Assembly: GCA_964400125.1 (NCBI GenBank)
Contig: CAYNSR010000004.1
Coordinates: forward strand, 62,001 to 126,000
Source: Micavibrio sp964400125
Lineage (GTDB): Bacteria > Pseudomonadota > Alphaproteobacteria > Micavibrionales > Micavibrionaceae
DNA length: 64,000 nucleotides
Direction of reading: 5' to 3'
The notes beneath the pieces are model-generated. The model had not been told where the DNA came from and did not search any database. It was given only the letters and a program-made list of their open reading frames with translations. Position 1 is the first letter of the stretch. Every line of letters starts with the position of its first letter. The translations under genes were made by a program, and so were the position numbers. Positions 46,136-54,279 of the stretch are shown in pieces.

Positions 46136-46621
46136 TTATTGAATAAAGGCCTGCAATTGTGTGGTGATGGCGGGGCAGGCGGGATCGGCCCCGAGGCAGA
46201 GCAACGGCGCGATCAGGAGCTGATAATGCGACGGGTCTGGCTGCACGCCGGTGCTGGCGGCGAGATCGGTCATGGCGTTGGCACATTCCACCAGGGCGCT
46301 GTGCATGGCGTAAGGCGGGACGTTTTGCCGGGTGGCGGCGGTGGTTGCGGCGCAATGCTGTTTCAGGGTTTCCGCCGCCGCATCCATTTTCCGGCCCTGC
46401 AAATCTGCACCGTAATTGGACAGCAGGGTCATGTTTGAATCGGAAACAGCACCCAGACATTTTTGCGTCGTCCAGTCGGCCACGCATGCAAGGGCAACGG
46501 ATCTGGCGAATTTCAATGATGTTGCGCTCGGCGTGACGGTTTGCGCCAAGGATTGCCCGGCCAGAGCGAGAACGATCACGCTTGCCAGAAACAGTGTCGA
46601 CGACAATCTTACGGGGGTCAT
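46136..46621 (-). CDS. Exported cysteine-containing hypothetical protein, 161 aa
   Basis: The chosen start gives a clear signal peptide (LSSTLFLASVIVLALAGQSLAQ); an upstream in-frame extension inside the preceding gene is not signal-like. The mature protein is helical with six cysteines (VALACVADWTTQKCLG, LKQHCAATT, LVECANAM, LLCLGADPACPA), probably forming periplasmic disulfides. No family recognised. It starts 16 bp after the ankyrin-like gene, so the two are one transcript. Confidence 0.65.
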   Translation of the reverse strand: MTPVRLSSTLFLASVIVLALAGQSLAQTVTPSATSLKFARSVALACVADWTTQKCLGAVSDSNMTLLSNYGADLQGRKMDAAAETLKQHCAATTAATRQNVPPYAMHSALVECANAMTDLAASTGVQPDPSHYQLLIAPLLCLGADPACPAITTQLQAFIQ

Positions 46622-46637
46622 GGTCTGATTTTTCTTT

Positions 46638-47495
46638 CTATGTGTAGTCGGGTTTGAACCGGTGGCAATATTGCGTTTCCAGCATGCGGGCATGATCTTC
46701 TGCCGCCTCGATATCATCGCGTGTGATTTTTGTATTGCCCTGATTTTTTTCTTCCTTGCGGTTTGCCACGCGCAGATAAGCCCGTCTCAATTCGTCGGCG
46801 GGCAGCGGCAGGTCTCTTAATTCCGGTATTTTCAGGTTATCCCAGTAATGCAGTTCATGCATCGGCATATCGTGTAACAACAAATTGTCGTCGGTGATGG
46901 CGTCATGAATGCTGCTTTTGACGGTTTCGATGTTCCGGATCAGGTTGGCGCGCGCTGCGACGGCGACAGATGTATTCAGTATGATTGCGAATACGGCCCT
47001 GTAATTCGGGCGGAAATAGTGTTCCGCGCGGCGCTGGCTGTTATGGCGCAGGGTGCCCAGGACGATCTCGCGGGCAACAGCAGGGACGGGGCTGAACAGG
47101 GCGTGGTCTGCCGGTAAAAGGCCGCAGCGGTCGCGCAGGTTCAAAATCGCGCCGCGATGGATCAGCAGGCGGGCGACATCGGCAAGGCCTGTCGCTTCTT
47201 CGGGGTTTTTGGGTATGGTGCGGGCGATGGAGACCAGTGGCGGACGGCCTTCATCGTCCAGCGGCGTGTCGGGCGTGAAATCGTCTTTCAGGGCGGCCTC
47301 CACCAGCATGGTCTGTCCGGTAAGAATACTGGCCCGCCAGACGGCCGTAAGAGCTTCAGTGTGCATAAAATTCTGCAGAAAATCGGCCCTGTCATTTTGA
47401 AATCCGGCCCATTCCCTTGCGCGCAGGCGTTTGAACTCCTCGCGATCTTCTTCGGGAATACCATCCGGAATGTCGTCGTCGTTTGCCGAGGGCAT
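46638..47495 (-). CDS. Ankyrin-repeat-like protein, 285 aa
   Basis: A soluble protein whose middle part resembles one or two ankyrin units: GRPPLVSIARTIPKNPEEATGL, ADVARLLIHRGAILNLRDRCG then LLPADHAL. The N-terminus is acidic (SANDDDIPDGIPEEDREEF) and the C-terminal half is helical and charged. No catalytic motif seen. AGGAG seven bases before MPSAND fixes the start. Followed by the exported 161-aa gene; the function of the pair is unknown. Confidence 0.68.
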   Translation of the reverse strand: MPSANDDDIPDGIPEEDREEFKRLRAREWAGFQNDRADFLQNFMHTEALTAVWRASILTGQTMLVEAALKDDFTPDTPLDDEGRPPLVSIARTIPKNPEEATGLADVARLLIHRGAILNLRDRCGLLPADHALFSPVPAVAREIVLGTLRHNSQRRAEHYFRPNYRAVFAIILNTSVAVAARANLIRNIETVKSSIHDAITDDNLLLHDMPMHELHYWDNLKIPELRDLPLPADELRRAYLRVANRKEEKNQGNTKITRDDIEAAEDHARMLETQYCHRFKPDYT

Positions 47496-47572
47496 AGGTT
47501 TTCTCCTGCGCATTTTCTCCAGTCTTAGCGGATCGGCGGAGGCGGCGCAATTATTAAAAATAACCGTATCAT

Positions 47573-47610
47573 GTAAAAACCCGGTCTGTGTGGGGGCACA
47601 GACCGGGTTT
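47573..47610 (-). terminator. Strong rho-independent terminator of the diguanylate cyclase gene
   Basis: AAACCCGGTCTGTG (47577-47590) and CACAGACCGGGTTT (47597-47610) form a perfect 14-bp stem with a six-base loop; on the minus strand it runs straight into a T-tract. It lies about 60 bp beyond the end of the GGDEF gene. Confidence 0.85.
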
Positions 47611-47672
47611 GGGGGGCGCCTGCTCTTGGGGGTGTGGGGTCAGGGTCGGCAGGCGTATGGAAACCGTCAATT

Positions 47673-48509
47673 TCAGCTTTTTGGCGTTTTTCGCGGTTCC
47701 CCCTCAACTGGATTGGTTGTGTCGGTTTTTCTGGAGTGCTTGCAGGCATAAAGCATCCCGTCTGCATCGTGCAAAATGGTTCCGGCATTGTCTCCGGCAC
47801 CGAAAGATCGCAAGCCGACACTGGCTTGTACCGGAATGACGTCGCCGTACCAGGCCATCGAAATATTGTTCAGTTTCCAGACGATGTTCTGGGCACGGAG
47901 AGCGGCTTCGGTCTTTGTTGTGTCGGTCAGGAGCAGGATAAATTCATCTCCGCCCAGCCGGACGGCGGCATCTGTTTTACGAATTTCGTTGGTCAGGGTT
48001 TTGGCCACGAGTTTGAGCGCGTTATCCCCTGCGGCGTGGCCGTGACGATCATTGATCGATTTGAAATTATCCATATCGATCATCACCAGTAACCCGCCCT
48101 TGCTGGTTTTACGGTTGCACCGTTCGATTTCTCGTTCAAAAATTTCAAGGAATCCTCTGCGGTTTTTGAGGCCGGTAAGGTCGTCCGTCGTGGCCATATC
48201 TTCGAGTGCGGCGATACGGCTTTGCTGGTGCGCAATCTGCCGTTCCGCCAGTTCGATCAGATGGCAGGCGTTTTTCAGATGTGCAAGTGTTGCGGACATC
48301 TTGCGGTTCCACCCGTCAAGCTCGCTGGCAATACTCCGCGCCGCATGGCGGCCATTTTGCGGGAGAGGCCGGGTTGCGTGAAAAGACGACGGACGGGCCA
48401 TACCCTGTCTGGCGGGAACCATCTGCGTCGCCAGCCGGGGGGATGCGGGGCTGGTCTGCGGGGGTATTGCGCCGTCCGTCATATGCGGGGTTTGGGGGTC
48501 GGAGGTCAT
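47673..48509 (-). CDS. GGDEF diguanylate cyclase, soluble
   Basis: A 278-residue protein. The first 65 residues are Pro/Ser-rich and probably disordered; a coiled-coil helix (LAHLKNACHLIELAERQIAHQQ) leads into a GGDEF domain starting TTDDLTGLKNRRGF. The active site is RLGGDEFILLL and the inhibitory I-site RKTD is present five residues upstream, so it should make c-di-GMP under product feedback. No membrane segment or receiver. It is alone on its strand, with a strong terminator after it, and diverges from eipB. Confidence 0.9.
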   Translation of the reverse strand: MTSDPQTPHMTDGAIPPQTSPASPRLATQMVPARQGMARPSSFHATRPLPQNGRHAARSIASELDGWNRKMSATLAHLKNACHLIELAERQIAHQQSRIAALEDMATTDDLTGLKNRRGFLEIFEREIERCNRKTSKGGLLVMIDMDNFKSINDRHGHAAGDNALKLVAKTLTNEIRKTDAAVRLGGDEFILLLTDTTKTEAALRAQNIVWKLNNISMAWYGDVIPVQASVGLRSFGAGDNAGTILHDADGMLYACKHSRKTDTTNPVEGEPRKTPKS

Positions 48510-48628
48510 GTTTGTATCCGCAAGCTTTCGTTGTGAGCGATTGTGAGGTCGCCCTTCATTTATCCCGTTGCGAAATGCGTGCCAGCGGCCTATGTCCGGA
48601 AAATGGTGATATCCCGGACGGTTATTCC

Positions 48629-48654
48629 GGAACGGCGTTTTCGGGCGTCGCGTT
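48629..48654 (+). promoter_or_regulatory. EcfG-type promoter upstream of eipB
   Basis: GGAAC (48629-48633), 17 bases, CGTT (48651-48654): an exact match to the EcfG consensus, in the 247-bp gap before eipB and on its strand. The predicted start site lies about 95 bases before the chosen eipB ATG. Confidence 0.55.
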
Positions 48655-48756
48655 TTGCCGGGGGATTTGCTGACCGGGCGGTTGATTTTGCCGGGTGCTT
48701 TTTACCGCGCTTCCTGTATGATTGGGACGATTCAAAACGCCACCGGATTTGCCGTA

Positions 48757-49698
48757 ATGAAAAAGATGTTAACCATCGGCTTTGGACTTGGGGCCCTGTT
48801 CGCGGGGTTGGGGGTGTATCTGGGGGCAAATCTGTGGGCGGATGCGGCGACGCCCGTGATACCGCGTGTTGAAAAGACCCGGAGTTTTGAAGATCCCAAA
48901 ATTGCCCCGCACAAGGCCCTTTACAAGATCGAGATGGTTTCCAAGCGCAGTTCGGCGCAGGTGTTGAATATTTCGGGCGAGATGTATTTCGAATGGAAGC
49001 CCGGATGCGATGCCTGGACGACCGATCACCGTTTCAACCTGCTTTATGAATATGCGGATAGCCCGCCTATGCGGATCACCAGCGATTTCACCACCTATGA
49101 GCGGTATAATGCCGAAAGTTTTGATTTCAATTCCCGCCGCCGCCGCGATGGTGATCTTTATGAAGAATTGCGGGGGCGGGCGACTCTGGCGCAGGGTGAA
49201 GGCGGGCGGGCCGTGTTTACGTTGCCCGAGGGGCTGACCTTCGATCTTTCCCCGGATGTGTTGTTCCCGATGGCGCATACGGTCAGCGTTCTCAAGGCGG
49301 CGCGGGACGGCAAAAAAATGTTTATCGCGACGATTTTCGACGGCAGCGATGAAGAAGGTCCGGCAGAAGTGACGGCTTTTATTGGAAAACAGGTCAATGC
49401 GCTGGCCCGGATTTCGCCTGATCCGACGATCAATGCGGCGCTGGTCAACACGCCCGCATGGCGGGTCCGTCTTGCCTTCTTTCCGTTAAGCAGCACGGAA
49501 AGTGATTCAGATTACGAAATGGATGTCGTCTTGCATGATAACGGCGTCATCAGCGATATGGTCGTCGATTATAAAGATTTTTCTGTATCGCAAAAACTGG
49601 CCGGGCTGGAGGCTTTGCCTGCAATTGCCTGCGATCCCCGTCCTCCTCCTGCTGGTGAAAAGCACAAAAAGCCGGGTGAAGACCGGATAAAACCTTAA
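48757..49698 (+). CDS. eipB: EipB family (DUF1849) periplasmic cell-envelope protein
   Basis: A 313-residue exported protein with an N-terminal signal segment (MLTIGFGLGALFAGLGVYLG). IAPHKALYKIEMVSKRSSAQ, ISGEMYFEWKPGCDAWTTDHRF and PMAHTVSVLKAARDGKK are the DUF1849/EipB pattern. The two cysteines (PGCDAW and IACDP) sit where EipB has its conserved disulfide. EipB is needed for envelope integrity in Brucella and forms a spiral beta fold. An upstream in-frame ATG at 48718 is an alternative start. Possibly controlled by the ECF sigma factor through the motif upstream. Confidence 0.82.
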   Translation: MKKMLTIGFGLGALFAGLGVYLGANLWADAATPVIPRVEKTRSFEDPKIAPHKALYKIEMVSKRSSAQVLNISGEMYFEWKPGCDAWTTDHRFNLLYEYADSPPMRITSDFTTYERYNAESFDFNSRRRRDGDLYEELRGRATLAQGEGGRAVFTLPEGLTFDLSPDVLFPMAHTVSVLKAARDGKKMFIATIFDGSDEEGPAEVTAFIGKQVNALARISPDPTINAALVNTPAWRVRLAFFPLSSTESDSDYEMDVVLHDNGVISDMVVDYKDFSVSQKLAGLEALPAIACDPRPPPAGEKHKKPGEDRIKP

Positions 49699-49830
49699 AA
49701 ATCGGCGGAATGCCTTGTGTCTCTGTCGTTCACAGCGGCGGAGAAACGGGGTAGGCTTCCTTAACACTTTGGCAAGACTATCCCCGATAGAATGAAGTCG
49801 GGTTTACGCGTTAATCGGGATATCAACCAC

Positions 49831-50193
49831 ATGAGTAAAAAAGTCCTCGTTGTTGAAGACAACGAACTCAATATGAAGCTCTTTCATGACCTGCTCGAGG
49901 CGCACGGCTACCTGATTGTGCAGACGAGAAACGGCAATGAGGTTCTCGATATTGCCCGTCGGGAAAATCCAGATCTGATTTTGATGGATATCCAGTTGCC
50001 GGAAGTGTCCGGTCTCGATGTGACCCGCTGGCTGAAGGCCGACGAGGATCTGTGCAAAATCCCTGTCATCGCCGTCACGGCCTTTGCCATGAAGGGTGAT
50101 GAACAAAAGATCCGCGAAGGCGGGTGCGAAGATTACATTTCCAAACCCATATCCGTGACCGGGTTTATCGAAACCATTCAAAAATATCTATAG
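49831..50193 (+). CDS. divK: Single-domain response regulator DivK
   Basis: A 120-residue receiver with VLVVEDNELNMKLFHDLLEAHGY, phospho-acceptor in LILMDIQLPEVSG, AVTAFAMKGDE and YISKPISV, which is the characteristic DivK sequence. DivK links the PleC/DivJ kinases to CtrA control in the alphaproteobacterial cell cycle. It lies 15 bp upstream of pleD, the classical divK-pleD operon. The start MSKKVLV is used; 13 upstream codons in the same frame are not family-like. Confidence 0.95.
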   Translation: MSKKVLVVEDNELNMKLFHDLLEAHGYLIVQTRNGNEVLDIARRENPDLILMDIQLPEVSGLDVTRWLKADEDLCKIPVIAVTAFAMKGDEQKIREGGCEDYISKPISVTGFIETIQKYL

Positions 50194-50208
50194 AGGGCAT
50201 CCCCTTCC

Positions 50209-51636
50209 ATGTCTGCGCGTGTTCTTGTTGTTGACGATATTCTGCCGAATGTAAAATTGCTGGAGGCCAAGCTGTCCAGCGAATATTACGATGTGCTGAC
50301 GGCGACATCGGGGGAAGAGGCATTGGCAAAAATCGTCAGTGACAGCCCCGATATCGTTCTGCTGGATGTGATGATGCCCGGTATGGACGGATTCGAGGTC
50401 TGCAAGCGGATCAAGGAAAATCCGGCGATTGCGCATATTCCTGTGGTGATGGTGACGGCCCTGACCGATGCGTCCGACAGGGTGCGGGGCTTGCAGGCGG
50501 GGGCCGACGATTTTCTGACCAAGCCTGTCAATGATACAGCGCTTATGGCGCGGGTGCGGTCGCTGGTGCGTCTGAAAATGACAATCGACGAATGGCGGGT
50601 GCGTGAAAATACCGCATCCCAGCTCGGCGTGACCGATGAACGCGCCAACGTTATGAACGAATCCTACGAAGCGGCCAAAATATTACTGGTGGAAGATCAG
50701 GATTTTGAAACCGACAAGATTGTCACCACATTCCGTCAGGACAATGACACGATACAGGCGGTGAAGTCCGGCATGGAAGCCATGAGCCTTTCTGCGGCGG
50801 AGGATTTCGATCTTATGATCGTCAGTTTGAATTTGCGGGCCGAAGACGGGTTGCGCCTGTGTTCGCATTTGCGCTCAAATGAACGCACACGTTCCGTGCC
50901 GATCCTGATGCTGGCGACGGAGGAAGATATGGGGCGGATTGCCCATGGTCTGGAAATAGGCGCCCACGATTATATCTTGCGACCGATAGACCGTAATGAA
51001 ATTCTGGCCCGCGCCCGTTCACAGATCCGCCGCAAACGCTTTCAGGATCGTTTGCGCGCGAATTATGAGGTCAGCCTGTCCATGGCGCTGACCGATTCTC
51101 TGACCGGTCTTTACAATCGCCGCTATATGGAGGTTCACCTGCAGAAATTGCTGCAAAAGAACGAACTCCAGAAGAAGCAGCTCTGCGTCTTGTTGCTTGA
51201 TATCGATCACTTCAAGAATTTTAACGATACCTATGGCCATGCGGTCGGGGACGAGGTGCTTAAAACTTTTTCTTTTCGCCTGAAGGACAGTTTGCGGTCT
51301 TTCGATCTTGTCGCCCGCCTCGGCGGGGAGGAGTTCGTTGCCATTCTTCCGGATGTCACAGTCGAAATGGCGCATATTGTCGCTGAGCGTCTGCGCCGAT
51401 CCATATCAGACAAGCCTTTTCATTGCGGTGTAAAGGAAGGGGTCCTGAGCGTGACGATGTCCGTCGGCGGCGCGATCATCGAGGCTGGTCAGCATACGGT
51501 GCAATCCGTCCTTGACCGGGCTGACAAGGAACTTTATGCCGCCAAGGCCAACGGGCGGAACTGCACGGTCTTTGAAGGTGTTGGCAAACTCGATCCCGAC
51601 CAGTTCCAGCAGGAAATCCGTGCGATGATCGAATAG
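50209..51636 (+). CDS. pleD: PleD response regulator diguanylate cyclase
   Basis: A 475-residue protein: receiver 1 (VLVVDDILPNVKLLEAKL, IVLLDVMMPGMDG), a second adaptor receiver (about 155-270) whose acidic site is altered (DLMIVSLNLRAEDG), and a GGDEF domain with SLTGLYNRRYME, inhibitory RSFD and active site RLGGEEFVAIL near 370. Phosphorylated PleD dimerises and makes c-di-GMP at the differentiating pole. Cotranscribed with divK and closed by a bidirectional terminator. Confidence 0.96.
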   Translation: MSARVLVVDDILPNVKLLEAKLSSEYYDVLTATSGEEALAKIVSDSPDIVLLDVMMPGMDGFEVCKRIKENPAIAHIPVVMVTALTDASDRVRGLQAGADDFLTKPVNDTALMARVRSLVRLKMTIDEWRVRENTASQLGVTDERANVMNESYEAAKILLVEDQDFETDKIVTTFRQDNDTIQAVKSGMEAMSLSAAEDFDLMIVSLNLRAEDGLRLCSHLRSNERTRSVPILMLATEEDMGRIAHGLEIGAHDYILRPIDRNEILARARSQIRRKRFQDRLRANYEVSLSMALTDSLTGLYNRRYMEVHLQKLLQKNELQKKQLCVLLLDIDHFKNFNDTYGHAVGDEVLKTFSFRLKDSLRSFDLVARLGGEEFVAILPDVTVEMAHIVAERLRRSISDKPFHCGVKEGVLSVTMSVGGAIIEAGQHTVQSVLDRADKELYAAKANGRNCTVFEGVGKLDPDQFQQEIRAMIE

Positions 51637-51651
51637 GATCATTCCCCAGTA

Positions 51652-51677
51652 AAAAAGGCTCCCTGCGGAGCCTTTTT
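51652..51677. terminator. Bidirectional terminator between pleD and rpmG
   Basis: AAAAAGGCTCC and GGAGCCTTTTT form a perfect 11-bp stem with a four-base loop, with T-tracts in both directions, serving the convergent pleD and rpmG transcripts. Confidence 0.88.
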
Positions 51678-51697
51678 GAATGTGTGCTAGAAAGAAA

Positions 51698-51904
51698 CTA
51701 GTTCTTTTTCGATGGCGGCATTTTCTTCTCTTCGAAAACAACATGAGCGCCCTTTTTACCGGTTTCCGGATGGACGGCCCACGGATCGAACTTGCGTTGC
51801 TGCAGCTTGTCCTGTGCTTTCGGATTGCGACGGGTGTAGTATCGGAACCCCGTGCCTGCCGAGCTCTCCATACGGACTTTGAGGGAAACGCCTTTTTTAG
51901 CCAT
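51698..51904 (-). CDS. rpmG: 50S ribosomal protein L33, extended
   Basis: A 68-residue basic protein: VSLKVRMESSAGTGFRYYTRRNPKAQDKLQQRKFDPWA is the L33 core. It lacks the CxxC pairs of zinc-type L33. The usual C-terminal KHVEFKE part is replaced by HPETGKKGAHVVFEEKKMPPSKKN, an insertion of about eight residues plus a tail, longer than the typical 55 residues. Last gene of the pyrB-to-rpmG string, conserved in place next to rnr. Confidence 0.9.
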   Translation of the reverse strand: MAKKGVSLKVRMESSAGTGFRYYTRRNPKAQDKLQQRKFDPWAVHPETGKKGAHVVFEEKKMPPSKKN

Positions 51905-51966
51905 AATTATCTCTCCATTGAATTCAGAAGCGGCAATTTATGGATTTCGGGAAGAAAGTCAAGAAA

Positions 51967-54237
51967 TTAACGTTTTCGCCCTTTTTTTCCCGGTTTTGGC
52001 CCCTGTTTCGGGTCTGATCTGCGGTTATTACTGCGGCGTTGATCCTGACGGTTCCGGCTACGCGGGGAGGCGATGGGGGGATTGAAGGTGATGCCGGGCA
52101 GGTCTGCCCCTTGCCCGAGGACTTCAAAAATCATTCCACCAGTCAACGGGTTGGCTTCCATCAGGGCAATTTTTACACTGGCCCCGAGGCGGTAGACCAG
52201 ATTATTGCGTTCCCCGACCAGCGCATGCTGGCGTTCGTCATGAATGTAATAATCCTGCGGCAGGGACCGGATCGGGACCAGCCCGTCGGCACCGCTGTCA
52301 TCCAGCCGCACGAACAGGCCGAAGCGGGTCACGCCGCTGATGCGTCCGGTGAACGTCTCGCCGATTTTTCCCGACAGGAAATTGGCGACAAACCGATCGA
52401 CGGAGTTGCGTTCGGCTTCTGCGGAAATGCGCTCCGTCAGGGAGATATGTTCGGCGATTTCTTCCAGTGTCACTGATTCTTCTTCGCTCAGGCCGCCCGG
52501 CCCAAGGCCGCAGGACCGGACAAGAGAGCGATGCACGATCAGGTCGGCATAACGGCGGATAGGTGATGTAAAATGCGCGTAGCGTTGCAGCGCCAATCCG
52601 AAATGCCCGATATTTTCGGGATGATAATGTGCCTGCATCTGCGAGCGCAGCAGCATTTCATGGACCAGATGGCCGTATTCCATCTCCTGCGCCTTGCGCA
52701 GAAGATCGTTGATCTGGTCCGGGCGGGTCACTTGTCCTTTCGGTAGGGACAGGCCGAAACTTTCAATAAATTCCCGGACACTGTCGAGACGCTCTATCGA
52801 CGGACGGTCATGGACGCGGTAGACGCAAGGGGCCTGTTTTTGTTCCAGCGCCTGTGCGGCGGCGACATTCGCCAGAACCATGAATTCCTCGATCAGTTTA
52901 TGGCTATCGAGGCGGGGGCGGGGCTTGACGCCGACCATTTCGCCTTTTTCATTGAGGATGATCTTGCGTTCCGGGATGTCCAGATCAAGCGCACCGCGCT
53001 TTTCCCGGGCGGTGAGCAGCACTTCATAGGCTTCGTAAAGCGGGACGATGATGGAATCGACCAGCGCCGAGGTCTTGTCATCGGGGGCGCCGTCGCGGGC
53101 TTCCTGTACCTGTTCATAGGTCAGGCGGGCGCGGGAACGCATCAGGCCGCGTACGAATTTATGCCGTGTCATCGATCCGGCCGGATCGATCCACATATGC
53201 ACGGCGAGGCAGGCGCGATCTTCGTCCGGGCGCAGGGAACACAGATCGTTTGATAGCGCTTCGGGGAGCATCGGTACGACGCGATCGGGGAAGTAGGTTG
53301 AATTTCCACGCCGATAAGCCTCATCGTCCAATGCCGTTCCTGGGCGGACATAAAACGATACATCTGCAATAGCGACGATCAGATGAAATCCGGATGCTGT
53401 TTTTTCTGCAAAGACAGCATCGTCGAAATCCCGCGCATCTGCACCGTCAATGGTGATGAGTGGAATTGTCCGCAAGTCTTCACGCCCATCGATTGCGGGG
53501 ACGCGCATGTTTTCGGTTTCGCGCAGCACCTTGTCCGGAAAGGGAATGCGTAGTCCGGCTTCGTTCAGGGCAATCAGGCTGATGGTTTTCGGGTCTGATT
53601 GCGATCCGATAACATCGCGGATGCGCATCCTCTGCCGCACGGCCCCCCGCGCGGGCTGGATTTCGCCTACGGCCAGATCGCCGTCTTTCGCACCGTTCAG
53701 GTCGTTTTCGTTCAGATCGTATTCAATTTTTGATTTTTTATCGCTGGGGCGCAGGACATATCCCTTGCGTGTGCGCACAACCATTCCCATGACTCTTCCG
53801 GCTTCGCCGCCGAGCTGGCGAATGATATCGGCACGATAGATATCGCTTTCAAGCCGTGTGAACCGAACCAGCGCCCGGTCCCCCGGACCCATCGCGGCGT
53901 GACCCTTGCCTGCAGGTGCGATTTCGATGCGCGGCGGTGGCCCCTTCTTTTCGGGGTCCCAGTCGATCAGCGTTCCGAGAACATCGCCGTCCAGATCAAT
54001 CTCGCTGACTTCGACAATGCCGATTTCCGGCAGGGCGTCGGGAATGGCGTAGGCCTGTCCCGGTTGCTTGACGATTTTCCCGTCTTTTTCCAGATCACGC
54101 AGATGGCGTTTGATAAGCTGGCGTGTTTCTTCGCCCTTGAGGCCCAGTGCCTGAATGATCTCGCGCTTTGTCAGCGGAGTGGGGCTGGATTGCAGGAGAT
54201 CGAGAATTTCGGCAGGTGAAATATTTCTTTGATGCAT
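51967..54237 (-). CDS. rnr: Ribonuclease R
   Basis: A 756-residue 3'-5' exoribonuclease. A winged-helix N-terminus (PLTKREIIQALGLKGEETRQL) precedes cold-shock domains; the RNB catalytic core has TIDGADARDFDDAVFAEK (the metal-binding aspartates) and YFPDRVVPMLPEALSNDLCSL, HFTSPIRRYADLIVHR; an S1 domain follows (FTGRISGVTRFGLFVRLDDSGADGL), and a basic Arg/Lys-rich tail ends the protein. Located 42 bp downstream of topA. Confidence 0.96.
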   Translation of the reverse strand: MHQRNISPAEILDLLQSSPTPLTKREIIQALGLKGEETRQLIKRHLRDLEKDGKIVKQPGQAYAIPDALPEIGIVEVSEIDLDGDVLGTLIDWDPEKKGPPPRIEIAPAGKGHAAMGPGDRALVRFTRLESDIYRADIIRQLGGEAGRVMGMVVRTRKGYVLRPSDKKSKIEYDLNENDLNGAKDGDLAVGEIQPARGAVRQRMRIRDVIGSQSDPKTISLIALNEAGLRIPFPDKVLRETENMRVPAIDGREDLRTIPLITIDGADARDFDDAVFAEKTASGFHLIVAIADVSFYVRPGTALDDEAYRRGNSTYFPDRVVPMLPEALSNDLCSLRPDEDRACLAVHMWIDPAGSMTRHKFVRGLMRSRARLTYEQVQEARDGAPDDKTSALVDSIIVPLYEAYEVLLTAREKRGALDLDIPERKIILNEKGEMVGVKPRPRLDSHKLIEEFMVLANVAAAQALEQKQAPCVYRVHDRPSIERLDSVREFIESFGLSLPKGQVTRPDQINDLLRKAQEMEYGHLVHEMLLRSQMQAHYHPENIGHFGLALQRYAHFTSPIRRYADLIVHRSLVRSCGLGPGGLSEEESVTLEEIAEHISLTERISAEAERNSVDRFVANFLSGKIGETFTGRISGVTRFGLFVRLDDSGADGLVPIRSLPQDYYIHDERQHALVGERNNLVYRLGASVKIALMEANPLTGGMIFEVLGQGADLPGITFNPPIASPRSRNRQDQRRSNNRRSDPKQGPKPGKKGRKR

Positions 54238-54279
54238 TGATTTTTGGCCTTGCAGGCAAGGGCCGTTCGCGGGCCGGAA

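Noticed and set aside
47525..47821. Open frame of 98 codons overlapping the GGDEF gene and its terminator
   Set aside because: It reads through the strong terminator hairpin and has proline-rich translation typical of shadow frames.
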